DNA from: Olivibacter oleidegradans
GTDB taxonomy: Bacteria; Bacteroidota; Bacteroidia; Sphingobacteriales; Sphingobacteriaceae
Direction of reading: 5' to 3'
Length of the DNA stretch: 64,000 nt
Assembly: GCF_042432805.1 (NCBI RefSeq)
Contig: NZ_JBHLWO010000001.1
Coordinates: 1,116,001-1,180,000, forward strand
Part shown: positions 34,309 through 43,552 of the stretch, in pieces
Numbering within the stretch: the stretch's first letter is position 1
How the letters are laid out: every line of letters begins with the position of its first letter
Notes under the pieces: generated by a model
What the model saw: only the letters and a program-made list of their open reading frames with translations
Told to the model about the DNA's origin: nothing
Database searches by the model: none
Program-made: the position numbers and the translations under genes

Positions 34309-34687
34309 TAAAGGAACGATTATTTTAATCAACTTTTCTTGATAAAAGTTGAGCAAAATCAAGGCTCGTGTAGGCTACCTTGCACCTGATGGCAAAGCAT
34401 CAACGGCGCGTATTGGAGCCGTTTCACTTCCTCAATCCGCTTGGATAGTGCAACATGAACAGAGGTGCAAATGCTTTGCTGCTCGTTGCATCGGTATCCT
34501 CCAAGGCCGTTTTATCCCCCACCCGAGGCCTTGTCGGCTGCCCGCAAAAGCCCTCCGTTCTATTAAAATATCACCTAGGAAATTTGCGGTTTGCACGTTG
34601 AGGCACTACCTTTTATAGCAAAGTTCCAAGTGATGAGTTTTTGGTTACTTTTTGCGGAAAAAAGTGACAAAAATAATCGTTCTTTTA
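34309..34687. mobile_element. MITE-like element, 379 bp, 18-bp terminal inverted repeats
   Basis: The left end TAAAGGAACGATTATTTT (34309-34326) and the reverse complement of the right end (34670-34687) agree at 17 of 18 positions. The outermost TA on each side could be a duplicated target, as with IS630/Tc1-type transposons. Subterminal hairpins lie inside both ends (CAACTTTT/AAAAGTTG at about 34330-34351; GTTACTTTTT with AAAAAGTGAC at about 34645-34668). The interior is more GC-rich than the flanks. A 90-codon open frame inside starts with TTG, has no recognisable domain and is probably not a gene. No transposase is present. Confidence 0.65.
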
Positions 34688-34857
34688 TACGATCAAATTA
34701 GAGCATTACGCACTGCGAATTGTTGTCATCTGAAATAAAGGGTCAGCAATGAACCATTTTCTTGTTAAATTTCGTTAAATATGGAATAGAGTGTAATGGA
34801 TTTGTGTAACTTAGCAAGCTATTAAAACTGCTTAGTATAAAAAATAGAATTTAACAA

Positions 34858-36252
34858 ATGAAGAAGTTTGCTGGTTTGTTGACACTTATCTTCCTCGCGT
34901 GTGCGGGAGCACTGAGAGCTCAAGATGTACAGGTAATAGATAAAGTGGCGGCCGTTGTTGGTGGAAATATTATTCTCCAATCGGATATAGAGATGCAGTA
35001 CGCGCAATATCTTTCCGAGGGTAACCGTGCTGATCCAGGGGTCAAATGTATGATTTTAGAGCAGCTGTTAACAAACAAGCTTTTAACACAGCAGGCAGCA
35101 ATTGACTCGATCGAGGTAACCGAAGATGAGGTGGATGATAATATCAATAACCGTTTACGATATATGACACGTCAAGCCGGTGGTCAGGAGCAATTGGAAA
35201 AATTCTTGAACCGATCGTTGCTTCAATACAAGGAAGAAATGAGGCCCGCTGTCAAGGAGCAATTGATTGCACAGAAAATGCAGGCGAAAATTACAGAGAA
35301 AACCGGGATTACCCCATTGGAGGTGAAAAGGTATTTCGAGAAAATTCCTAAAGACAGTTTGCCTAATTACAATACGGAAGTTGAGGTCGGAGAGATCGTC
35401 GTATTTCCAAAATTGACGAAAGAAGAAAAACAGCCCTTTTATGATCGTGCAGAATCTCTTCGGATGGGGATTAAAGCCGGAGACGACTTTGGAACAATGG
35501 CAAGGTTATATTCTCAGGATCCGGGGTCAGCTTCTTCAGGCGGTGATCTAGGTTTTTTTGATAGAAGTAGTATGGTAAAAGAATTTACCTCGGTTGCTTT
35601 TAGACTAAAACCAGGTGAGATCTCCAATGTATTTGAATCGGAATATGGCTTTCACTTTTTACAAGTACTTGAACGTAGAGGCGAACAGGTTAGGGCACGG
35701 CACATATTGATTGGCGTAAAACCAAACGAGCAAAGCATGGAGCGGGCTAAAAAGCAGATTGATAGCATTTACACACAAGTTAAAGACAATAAAATACCAT
35801 TCTCTACGGCCGCAGCCCTATATTCCGGCGATGAGATGACTAAATACAATGGTGGGATGATGCTTAATGCGATGAATCAGCAAACGCGTACTACATACAT
35901 CCCTGTAGACCAGCTGGATGCAGCAGATTTCTCCGCTATTGACACCTTGAAAGCCGGCGAATACTCGAAGCCCTTTGCTTTTTCCGACCCGCAGACTAAA
36001 AAAGAGGGCTACAGATTCTTGTACCTTAAGTCGCGCACCGAACCGCATAGAGCTTCTTTAGAAAAGGATTATGCGAAAATTAAAGAGTTGGCGGAAGCGG
36101 ATAAACTGAATCGTGTAGTCAGTGAGTGGTTCGAAGAACGTAGAAAGACTACCTATATAAGAATTGATGATGAATTCAATACCTGCGCAGAATTGAAAGA
36201 TTGGGTTCGAGAGAGTGAAATAAATAACGCGCAAGCACAAGTCAAAGAATAA
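34858..36252 (+). CDS. SurA-like peptidylprolyl isomerase (parvulin)
   Basis: 464-residue periplasmic chaperone with signal peptide MKKFAGLLTLIFLACAGALRAQ. The N-terminal SurA domain (VIDKVAAVVGGNIILQSDIEMQYAQYL) is followed by two parvulin domains, the first around residues 175-275 (LYSQDPGSASSGGDLGFFDRSSMVKEF), the second around 280-390 (RARHILIGVKPNEQS, YSGDEMTKYNGGMM). It assists outer-membrane protein folding. The 650-base space upstream holds the MITE-like element. A strong bidirectional terminator follows. Confidence 0.92.
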   Translation: MKKFAGLLTLIFLACAGALRAQDVQVIDKVAAVVGGNIILQSDIEMQYAQYLSEGNRADPGVKCMILEQLLTNKLLTQQAAIDSIEVTEDEVDDNINNRLRYMTRQAGGQEQLEKFLNRSLLQYKEEMRPAVKEQLIAQKMQAKITEKTGITPLEVKRYFEKIPKDSLPNYNTEVEVGEIVVFPKLTKEEKQPFYDRAESLRMGIKAGDDFGTMARLYSQDPGSASSGGDLGFFDRSSMVKEFTSVAFRLKPGEISNVFESEYGFHFLQVLERRGEQVRARHILIGVKPNEQSMERAKKQIDSIYTQVKDNKIPFSTAAALYSGDEMTKYNGGMMLNAMNQQTRTTYIPVDQLDAADFSAIDTLKAGEYSKPFAFSDPQTKKEGYRFLYLKSRTEPHRASLEKDYAKIKELAEADKLNRVVSEWFEERRKTTYIRIDDEFNTCAELKDWVRESEINNAQAQVKE

Positions 36253-36268
36253 AATTGATTAAAAAAGT

Positions 36269-36305
36269 AACGGGGCGCATATCTATATGCGCCCCGTTAT
36301 TTTTA
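36269..36305. terminator. Bidirectional terminator after the SurA-like gene
   Basis: AACGGGGCGCATAT (36269-36282) pairs perfectly with ATATGCGCCCCGTT (36285-36298), followed by ATTTTTAT on the + side and A-rich sequence on the other side. It lies between convergent genes. Confidence 0.92.
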
Positions 36306-36322
36306 TACCCATTTTGTGTAGA

Positions 36323-37189
36323 CTATTTCTCAAAATACATATCAACGCTCACTTTCCACATGGAATCTTCCTGTAGTTCCCAAATGCGAATATAATAGCA
36401 TTTTGTGACTTTATTTCCCTGGCGGATAATGGCATCGCCCTGACTATATGCTAACTCACCACTATAAGTACGGTCTACTTTGTGTTCTGTACTTTCGATA
36501 TTGATGTCCGCTTTCTTTAAAAAGGCACGAATGTCGTCTATGCCGATAACCGGAGTATACCCAGGGATATAAATCCGGGCATAATCTGTTAAGAACTCCT
36601 TGAAAGCGGTTTGGTTATCAGCTTTCAAAATAGTTGAAAAAAGCTGATCAGTACTTAATATGATATCTTCCCGTTGTTTTAGTCGAGCCTTCGATCTAGA
36701 CTTTCGATACTTATTGTCTACCGGGCTCTCTAGAATGGCAGGTACATGCTCTGTTGGTGCGCCATGTTCGCTGATTGCACGATAAGCAATTTTCCACTCA
36801 CCCTTGCGATCCAATTTCCATAGACAGAAATATTCGCCATATTTCTTCTTGTATCCTACGTTTTGCCATGAAATAGGGCCCGTTGTAAAACCCCATTCAT
36901 TACTTTTTGATACTTTGGCGTAAACCGGCTTCCATGTCATCACATCCGGTACACGAGCTTTGCTTTTAAAATAAATTTCGGCTTGGGTCGGTGCGGGGGT
37001 GAAGAACACCGTACTTTCATCGCTATAGTTCTTATAAGCTGCTAAAACACCTCTATTGGTGGCTAAAACGCCCATGTTATACTCGGCGGATACTAGTTGA
37101 TTTATTTGATCGGAGGATTCTTGCTGAGCCCACACTGTGTTGCCTAAAAAGGCGATCATACTTAGGGCAACTAAAATAAATCTAAACAT
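36323..37189 (-). CDS. Exported protein with two NTF2/SnoaL-like domains
   Basis: 288-residue protein with signal peptide MFRFILVALSMIAFLGNTVWAQ. The first half (about 28-155) and second half (about 175-285) each resemble an NTF2/DUF4440 fold; the halves carry parallel aromatic ends, EWKIAYRAISEHG and MWKVSVDMYFEK. NTF2-like domains bind small molecules or form enzymes; no catalytic residue can be assigned. The gene stands alone between a terminator and cysS. Confidence 0.75.
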   Translation of the reverse strand: MFRFILVALSMIAFLGNTVWAQQESSDQINQLVSAEYNMGVLATNRGVLAAYKNYSDESTVFFTPAPTQAEIYFKSKARVPDVMTWKPVYAKVSKSNEWGFTTGPISWQNVGYKKKYGEYFCLWKLDRKGEWKIAYRAISEHGAPTEHVPAILESPVDNKYRKSRSKARLKQREDIILSTDQLFSTILKADNQTAFKEFLTDYARIYIPGYTPVIGIDDIRAFLKKADINIESTEHKVDRTYSGELAYSQGDAIIRQGNKVTKCYYIRIWELQEDSMWKVSVDMYFEK

Positions 37190-37254
37190 TCTTTTTATAA
37201 ATATTTTTAAGGCTTCTCCCCTGCCAAATTAATGCCAAATTTTTTTTTGTGGAT

Positions 37255-38718
37255 TTACGACTTGCTCCAAACGGTACCTTCCTTACTGTCTTTCAGTTGG
37301 AATCCCATTTCCTGTAAACTATTGCGAATCAAATCAGATGTCGCGTAATCTTTGGAAGCTTTGGCTTCTTGTCTTAGTTTAATAATGAAGTCCATTAATT
37401 TTTCCAAATCCCCATTATTCTCCGTTTGATCATCTTTTAATCCAAGGATATTGAATACGAAATCGTTTACCAGTGTATTCAATTGCGCTAAGCCCTTTGC
37501 ATCAATCTTGGTTTTATTGTCGTACACACTGTTGATAATACGTACAACTTCAAACAGCTCGGCAATCAGCACCGGACTATTGAAGTCATCATTCATGGCA
37601 GCTATAAAACGTTGCTTTATTTCTTCAAAGTCAACTTCCGAAGACGCTGAAGCCTTTAATTTGGGTAGTAAAGCAATGGCGTTCATTAACCGACGGTAGC
37701 CTTTGTCAGATGCTTCCAGGGCCTCATTCGAAAAGTCTAGCGTGCTTCTATAATGGGCTTGCAGCATAAAGAAACGAACCGACATAGGCGAATATCCACG
37801 GGTTAATAAGGGATGATCTCCGGTGAACAATTCCCTTGGAAGAAATCCGTTTCCCGCAGATTTCGACATACGTGCGCCATTAACGGTTAACATGTTTGTA
37901 TGCATCCAATATTTAGCAGGGTTGGTATGATTGCAAGCTTGCGATTGGGCAATTTCGTTCGTATGGTGAGTTGCTGCCAAGTCCATTCCCCCTCCATGAA
38001 TATCGAACTGATGGCCTAAATATTTGTTGCTCATCGCTGAACATTCGATATGCCATCCCGGAAAGCCTACGCCCCATGGCGATGGCCACCGCATAATGTG
38101 CTCTGGTTTAGCTTTAATCCATAAAGCGAAGTCGAGTCTTCCCTTTTTTTCGTCCTGGCCGCCCAGTTCACGGGTATTATTTAGCATGTCTTCAAGCTGC
38201 CGATTGGTAAGAATTGTATAATCGTTATTTTTGCTGTACTTTTCGACATCAAAGTATACCGTGCCGTTTACTTCATAGGCATAACCGTTTGCGATGATTT
38301 GCTTTACCATCTCGATTTGCTCAGAAATGTGACCGGTAGCTGTAGGTTCAATGCTTGGAGGAAGCGTATTGAATAATCGTAGAACATCATGGAAGCCGAT
38401 CGTATACTTCTGCACAATTTCCATTGGTTCCAATTGTTCCAGCTTCGCTTTTTTTGCAAATTTATCATCCCCCTCATCACGGTCTCCTTCTAAATGTCCG
38501 GCGTCAGTTATGTTTCTAACATAACGAACTTTATAGCCCGAATACAACAGATAACGATAAATCAGGTCAAAGGATACGAATGTACGGCAGTTGCCTAAAT
38601 GCACGTCACTATAAACGGTAGGGCCACACACATATAAGCCTACCATGGGCGGGTTTATGGGTTCAAAAATTTCTTTCTTTCGGCTAAGCGTATTATAAAT
38701 GACTAAATTGCTGCTCAT
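37255..38718 (-). CDS. cysS: Cysteine--tRNA ligase
   Basis: 487-residue class I synthetase. The HIGH-type motif is YSDVHLGNCRTF near residues 37-48 with zinc-binding Cys in VCGPTVY, and the KMSKS motif appears as ARMSKSAGN near 272-280. WHIECSAMS provides further zinc ligands. ATG at 38718 gives the conserved MSSNLVIYNTLSRKKE start; an upstream in-frame ATG at 38841 would add 41 non-conserved residues. It lies 147 bases after the EEP gene. Confidence 0.96.
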   Translation of the reverse strand: MSSNLVIYNTLSRKKEIFEPINPPMVGLYVCGPTVYSDVHLGNCRTFVSFDLIYRYLLYSGYKVRYVRNITDAGHLEGDRDEGDDKFAKKAKLEQLEPMEIVQKYTIGFHDVLRLFNTLPPSIEPTATGHISEQIEMVKQIIANGYAYEVNGTVYFDVEKYSKNNDYTILTNRQLEDMLNNTRELGGQDEKKGRLDFALWIKAKPEHIMRWPSPWGVGFPGWHIECSAMSNKYLGHQFDIHGGGMDLAATHHTNEIAQSQACNHTNPAKYWMHTNMLTVNGARMSKSAGNGFLPRELFTGDHPLLTRGYSPMSVRFFMLQAHYRSTLDFSNEALEASDKGYRRLMNAIALLPKLKASASSEVDFEEIKQRFIAAMNDDFNSPVLIAELFEVVRIINSVYDNKTKIDAKGLAQLNTLVNDFVFNILGLKDDQTENNGDLEKLMDFIIKLRQEAKASKDYATSDLIRNSLQEMGFQLKDSKEGTVWSKS

Positions 38719-38865
38719 TCGTTTTATTTTTAAGGAATATGTTTTATGGGTACAAGGTACACCGCTAAGTAGATTTTGCGAATTTAGTAATTTCCTTTCA
38801 TTCCATGCTATTTTTAGAATCCTGTTGGCGAGAAAGGACAATAAGAAGACGTTGCCTCAAACTCG

Positions 38866-40002
38866 CTATAAGGCAAGATCACTCCAAACAGCATAATGAT
38901 CGGATAACTTTTTCTTCAAAATCTGATAATGCTTAACCTCAAAGGTCTTAGATGAAAGTATATAATCTATTTGAAAGTTTGGAAATTCACCGTTGTAAGT
39001 AATCCCCCAACCCGCACCCTTCTTCTCGAAACTATTGTTCAAATCGCTAGATACGGTGTGCACGGCAAAAGATAGAGGGGTGTCATTGAAATCGCCGGTT
39101 ATAATTACCGGTTTACGACAGCGATTAATCTCTTCCTTAATTCGCTTCGCTTGCTCACTCCGTTCAAAAAAAGCATGTTTTAAGCGAGAGCCAATACGTT
39201 TAGTAGATGCAACATTATCATTTTCAAAACTCCGACTTTTTACGTCTTTTACAAAAGCGTAATCCTGTGGTTGAAAACCGATAGATTGCAGGTGGATATT
39301 GTAAACGCGGAAAGCACGACCATTTTTTACGATATCGGCATATATAGCTCTATTTAATGTTCGTTTACCTTGATAATTAGGAATTGATCCGGCATTTTTT
39401 ATCGGATAACGCGATAAAATAATGAGGCCGTAAGCTTCGTACTCATTTTCAACTACAGGATGGAAATAGCTGTAAGAAAGTCCTAAAGCAGGAGCCATGT
39501 TTTGCCGGCTGTTGTATTTTCCTTTTTTCCTTGTATAGAACTCCTGCATACATACAATATCCGGTGACACACTTTGGATAAGTTCGGTTACGGCTGTTTT
39601 CGTTTTTGGTTGCACGTCCTGATCTTCTTTCCGAAATAAATGTACATTATATGTTAATACTCTTATACTACTGCTGTCGGGCCGCTTAATCGATGCCTCG
39701 TCTGGTTTACTGCGAAAACCTATATGCTTTTTTAGTGGAACGTAGCCACAGAGAATACAAAGCAGTGATAAAATAAGGTATTTGGATTTTTTAAATGCCC
39801 AAAGAATGATGAATACCAAATTAGCTAATAAGAAAATAGGGTATCCTAAACCAAAAAAAGCGAGCGGCCAAAAACTTTGCGGGTCGATGTAAGGAGCTAG
39901 GTAACTTAGACATAACAACAAAACGCACAAAGCATTAATACCAAGCAGCACGAATTTTCCCAGGCTTCTTTTTCTTTTCCCTTTCCTTATTTTTGCGCCC
40001 AT
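38866..40002 (-). CDS. Endonuclease/exonuclease/phosphatase family membrane protein
   Basis: 378-residue EEP-superfamily protein. Three hydrophobic helices occupy residues 12-95 behind a basic N-terminus (MGAKIRKGKRKR), then the EEP domain: VLTYNVHLF, DIVCMQEFYTRK, ITGDFNDTPLS and the C-terminal LSDHYAVWSDL, all metal-dependent phosphodiesterase motifs. The active domain probably faces the periplasm; substrate unknown. Last gene of the mutL / rhomboid / rhomboid / EEP operon, nine bases after the second rhomboid. Confidence 0.9.
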   Translation of the reverse strand: MGAKIRKGKRKRSLGKFVLLGINALCVLLLCLSYLAPYIDPQSFWPLAFFGLGYPIFLLANLVFIILWAFKKSKYLILSLLCILCGYVPLKKHIGFRSKPDEASIKRPDSSSIRVLTYNVHLFRKEDQDVQPKTKTAVTELIQSVSPDIVCMQEFYTRKKGKYNSRQNMAPALGLSYSYFHPVVENEYEAYGLIILSRYPIKNAGSIPNYQGKRTLNRAIYADIVKNGRAFRVYNIHLQSIGFQPQDYAFVKDVKSRSFENDNVASTKRIGSRLKHAFFERSEQAKRIKEEINRCRKPVIITGDFNDTPLSFAVHTVSSDLNNSFEKKGAGWGITYNGEFPNFQIDYILSSKTFEVKHYQILKKKLSDHYAVWSDLAL

Positions 40003-40011
40003 GGAATAAAT

Positions 40012-40863
40012 TTAATCTTGATCTTGCTTCCCCGCATTAAATAAGGCTTCCTTTTCCGCTTTACTTAAGCTATTATATCCGGATCGGGATATCTTATCCA
40101 GAATGCTATCAATATATTCTTGATTGGTGAAGGTTTCCTTGCTCTTTCGAGGGGCATCATTTTTTATAATCCGAAGCTTCTTCTTTTTAGCCTGGATTAG
40201 CCTGCTCCAGTCATTGCCTTTACGAAGCTGTAAGATATAAACGAATCCCAAAAGCCCTCCACCTAAATGAGCGAGGTTTCCTCCTAAGTTTCCACCTCCA
40301 AGGCCTAATAAATTTAAGACGATAAAAGCTACTGCCAAATATTTTAAACGAACGTTTCCGAAAAACAACAGACGAATGGTATAATCAGGCACCAAGGTTG
40401 CGGTAGCAACGACGACCGCATATACAGCTCCGGAAGATCCTATTAGCACAGCAAAGCCGGCACCTAAAGAAGGAAACAGATTATAAAGGATTAAGAATAA
40501 AATGCCACCAACTAAACCACCCGCGAGATAGGTAAAAGTAAATTGTCTAGTATTTAGAAAATCAAGAAAGATAAGACCAATCCAATAAAGCCAAAGCATA
40601 TTAAATAAGAAGTGAAAAAAATCCACTTGCGTAAACATATACGTGGCGATAGACCATGGCCGGTACAATAACCTGTTCAAATTGGCAGGCAAGGAGAGCT
40701 GTTCAACCAAAAAAGAACTTACGGGCGTTTTTGCGAAGAAATCTATTACCGAAAAAAGTCCCATCACAATGAAAACAATCGTGTTGATGGCTATAAAGAA
40801 GTTAAGCGTATTTCCCGATCGAAATGCCTTATAGTAAAGTTCGCCAAAAAATGATCTCTTCAT
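40012..40863 (-). CDS. Rhomboid family intramembrane serine protease (C-terminal DUF6576-like tail)
   Basis: 283-residue rhomboid with six helices. The catalytic Ser is in IGSSGAVYAV (GSSG, near residue 140) and the His in HLGGGLLGFVY (near 200). A cytoplasmic tail of about 60 residues (FTNQEYIDSILDKISRSGYNSLSKAEKEALF) matches a small domain often fused to Bacteroidota rhomboids. Substrates are unknown. It follows a second rhomboid gene by 32 bases in the same operon. Confidence 0.92.
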   Translation of the reverse strand: MKRSFFGELYYKAFRSGNTLNFFIAINTIVFIVMGLFSVIDFFAKTPVSSFLVEQLSLPANLNRLLYRPWSIATYMFTQVDFFHFLFNMLWLYWIGLIFLDFLNTRQFTFTYLAGGLVGGILFLILYNLFPSLGAGFAVLIGSSGAVYAVVVATATLVPDYTIRLLFFGNVRLKYLAVAFIVLNLLGLGGGNLGGNLAHLGGGLLGFVYILQLRKGNDWSRLIQAKKKKLRIIKNDAPRKSKETFTNQEYIDSILDKISRSGYNSLSKAEKEALFNAGKQDQD

Positions 40864-40895
40864 AATTTTCTATCTCGTTGATCTTTATATTAAAG

Positions 40896-41651
40896 CTAAC
40901 CCCATAATCCCGGACGTTTGATTCCCCAGATCTTAATGAGAATAAAGCCGAACAAGGCTCCTCCTAAATGTGCAAAATGGGCCACAGAATCGCCTGAGAA
41001 TTTTGATACACCCAAAAATAATTCCAATACAATATAAATCGGAATAAATATTTTCGCTTTTATTGGGATAGGAATAAACATCAGGTATAATTCGGTATTT
41101 GGAAACAAATAGCCGAATGCAACCAATAAGCCGAATATAGCACCGGAAGCGCCTACCATAGGGGTAAAGTACACGGAAGCGAGGGTATCAAAGTTAGCTT
41201 TTGAAATACCGTCTATTTTACTTGCGACCATCCCCGTTTCAAAATTAAAATCCAACACGCTTTTAGCAGAAGGCGATCCGGTAATATTGAAGACCTCAAA
41301 AGCTTGTACGCCAAATTGAAGTGCAAGTGCCCCGAGTCCGGTAATAAGGTAAAAGTAAACAAATCGTTTAGAGCCCATGATCCGTTCCAATATGGGGCCG
41401 AACATGTATAAGGCGAACATGTTAAAAAAGATGTGCGCTAAACCTCCGGCATTGATATTCCCATGCATGAACATATAGGTGATTGGCTGCCACCAATGAA
41501 ACATGGGCGAATCAAAATAATAGACGGGAAAGATTGTATATGCATATTTAAATACAAAATTTGCGCCAATGAAACAGATGATGTTTGCGATCAGTAAGTT
41601 CTTTACCACTGGCGGAATCCCACCAAATTGAGCGGATGAGTTATTAAACAT
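40896..41651 (-). CDS. Rhomboid family intramembrane serine protease
   Basis: 251-residue rhomboid without the C-terminal tail of its neighbour. The catalytic Ser is in VGASGAIFGLL (GASG) and the His in HFAHLGGALFGFIL. The first loop has the WR-like region HWWQPITYMFMHGNINAGGLAHIFFNMFALY. The two tandem rhomboids are similar in core but differ at both ends, so they are diverged paralogues rather than a recent duplicate. It starts eight bases after mutL. Confidence 0.93.
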   Translation of the reverse strand: MFNNSSAQFGGIPPVVKNLLIANIICFIGANFVFKYAYTIFPVYYFDSPMFHWWQPITYMFMHGNINAGGLAHIFFNMFALYMFGPILERIMGSKRFVYFYLITGLGALALQFGVQAFEVFNITGSPSAKSVLDFNFETGMVASKIDGISKANFDTLASVYFTPMVGASGAIFGLLVAFGYLFPNTELYLMFIPIPIKAKIFIPIYIVLELFLGVSKFSGDSVAHFAHLGGALFGFILIKIWGIKRPGLWG

Positions 41652-41659
41652 GTTCTCGT

Positions 41660-43522
41660 TTATTTTTCAAATTTTTCTAACAGTTCCTTGAGGGTAAAGG
41701 TAATAATTATGGGTTTACCACTCAAAGAAACATTAGGTGTTGAACAGGCAAAGAGCTTATCGATAATGTCATTCATTTCATCAATGTTTAGGGCTGTACC
41801 GCTTTTAATAGCCGCATTGCGGGCCAGGCTCCTTGCCAGGTTCTCCCTTTTGGTTAACTTTAAAGTTGATTGATTATTTTTATAGGCTTCCAGTAATTGC
41901 TCAAGTACTTGTGATTCACTGAGTCCACTGCCTAAATCAGCCGGGATTCCTTCTACAATAAAGGTGTTCCGTCCAAAAGCCCTAATTTGAAATCCCAATG
42001 CATGGATATCAGGTAGTAAGTCGGTGATAAGTTCAAAATCCGCTACGCTCAAATCAACTGTTTGCGGAAAGAGGCTCTGCTGACTGGCCCCTTGGTGTGT
42101 CTCCAGTTGTTGTAAGAACCTTTCAAATAAAATTCGCTCATGAGCCGCTTGTTGGTCGATAAGGATAAAACCGGATCGGATCTGCGACAAAATAAAGCGG
42201 TTATGAATTTGAAAGATGAGCTTACCGGCTGGTTTCTCTTGGGTTTTTTCTATTGCCGATTCCTGCTGTTTATCTTCCGAATCAATACTTAACTGATGAT
42301 GGTGGGCTTTCTGCGTAATCTCATAGAGTGTTTCCCAATTCTGCGGAATGCCACTCTTTTTCTCAAAAGAGCGAGAGTAATTGTCTTGTCGTTCCTTTTG
42401 CTGAGAGCCTGTGTCAAAGGGATTGAATTGCGGATTAAAACTAATGGTCGGCGGGACAATATCTTCCGTTTTCTTGTGCGAAATCATATGGCTGAAACCC
42501 GTTTCCTGGTTGAAATCCAAAGTTGGCGTAATGTTGTACTTCCCTAGGGATCGCTTAACGGCCGAACGGATAATGGCGTATATCGATCGTTCATCCTGAT
42601 ACTTGATTTCTGTTTTTGTGGGATGGACGTTAACATCAATTTGCGCCGGATCAATCTCGATGAACAATACATATAGCGGATAGCTTTCGGAAGGAAGGAT
42701 CTCTTCGTAAGCATTGAGTACCGCATGATTCAGGTAAGGATCTTTTATAAAACGGTTATTGACAAAAAAATACTGTTCGCCCCGGGTTTTTTTCGCATAT
42801 TCCGGCTTTCCGATAAAACCATTTAGATTAATGATCGTTGTGGACTCTTCAACAGGTACTAAACGCTGGTTGTAATTACTTCCGAAGATGTGTATGATGC
42901 GCTGTTTTAGACCTTCTGAAGGAAGGTGAAAGACCTCGTTTCCATCGCTGTGCAGGGTAAAGAAGATCTTAGGGTGAGCTAAGGCAATCCGTTGAAATTC
43001 TTCAATGATATGGCGCATTTCAACCGGATTACTTTTCAGGAAATTACGTCGTGCAGGCGTGTTGAAAAATAAATTTTTAACGCAAATACTTGTGCCGGCA
43101 GGCGTTGCTGTTGGTTCTTGATTTATTATTTCGGATCCCTCTATCATAATGCAGGTCCCCAGCTCGTCTTCATGTCGTCTTGTTTTAAGCTCAACGTGAG
43201 CGATGGCGGCGATAGAAGCCATGGCTTCACCCCGAAATCCCATGGTTCTGATAGCGAAGAGATCTTCAGCCTTTCTTAATTTTGAGGTCGCATGGCGCTC
43301 GAAACAAAGGCGTGCATCTGTAACACTCATGCCGCAACCGTTATCGATTACCTGGATAAGGGATTTACCTGCGTCTTTTACGATTAATTGAATTTTATCT
43401 GCACCTGCATCAATAGCATTTTCTATCAGCTCCTTTACTGCCGATGCCGGACGTTGTACTACCTCCCCTGCCGCAATCTGATTGGCTACTGCATCTGGTA
43501 GTAATTGAATGATATCTGACAT
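41660..43522 (-). CDS. mutL: DNA mismatch repair protein MutL
   Basis: 620-residue MutL. The GHKL ATPase N-terminus is complete: ELIENAIDAGADKIQL, VIDNGCGM, TMGFRGEAMASIA. The C-terminal dimerisation domain begins near residue 440. The endonuclease motif, usually DQHA(X)2E(X)4E, reads DQQAAHERILFE, with Gln in place of the metal-binding His, and the downstream CPHGRP-type motif is STPNVSLSGKP. Latent nicking may be absent or changed. First gene of the mutL / rhomboid / rhomboid / EEP operon. Confidence 0.95.
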   Translation of the reverse strand: MSDIIQLLPDAVANQIAAGEVVQRPASAVKELIENAIDAGADKIQLIVKDAGKSLIQVIDNGCGMSVTDARLCFERHATSKLRKAEDLFAIRTMGFRGEAMASIAAIAHVELKTRRHEDELGTCIMIEGSEIINQEPTATPAGTSICVKNLFFNTPARRNFLKSNPVEMRHIIEEFQRIALAHPKIFFTLHSDGNEVFHLPSEGLKQRIIHIFGSNYNQRLVPVEESTTIINLNGFIGKPEYAKKTRGEQYFFVNNRFIKDPYLNHAVLNAYEEILPSESYPLYVLFIEIDPAQIDVNVHPTKTEIKYQDERSIYAIIRSAVKRSLGKYNITPTLDFNQETGFSHMISHKKTEDIVPPTISFNPQFNPFDTGSQQKERQDNYSRSFEKKSGIPQNWETLYEITQKAHHHQLSIDSEDKQQESAIEKTQEKPAGKLIFQIHNRFILSQIRSGFILIDQQAAHERILFERFLQQLETHQGASQQSLFPQTVDLSVADFELITDLLPDIHALGFQIRAFGRNTFIVEGIPADLGSGLSESQVLEQLLEAYKNNQSTLKLTKRENLARSLARNAAIKSGTALNIDEMNDIIDKLFACSTPNVSLSGKPIIITFTLKELLEKFEK

Positions 43523-43552
43523 ACCCTGCGAATTTACAAATTAGATATGAGA

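Noticed and set aside
34349..34618. 90-codon open frame inside the MITE-like element
   Set aside because: It starts with TTG, has no recognisable domain, is unusually rich in Cys, Arg and Pro, and lies wholly inside the repeat-bounded element.
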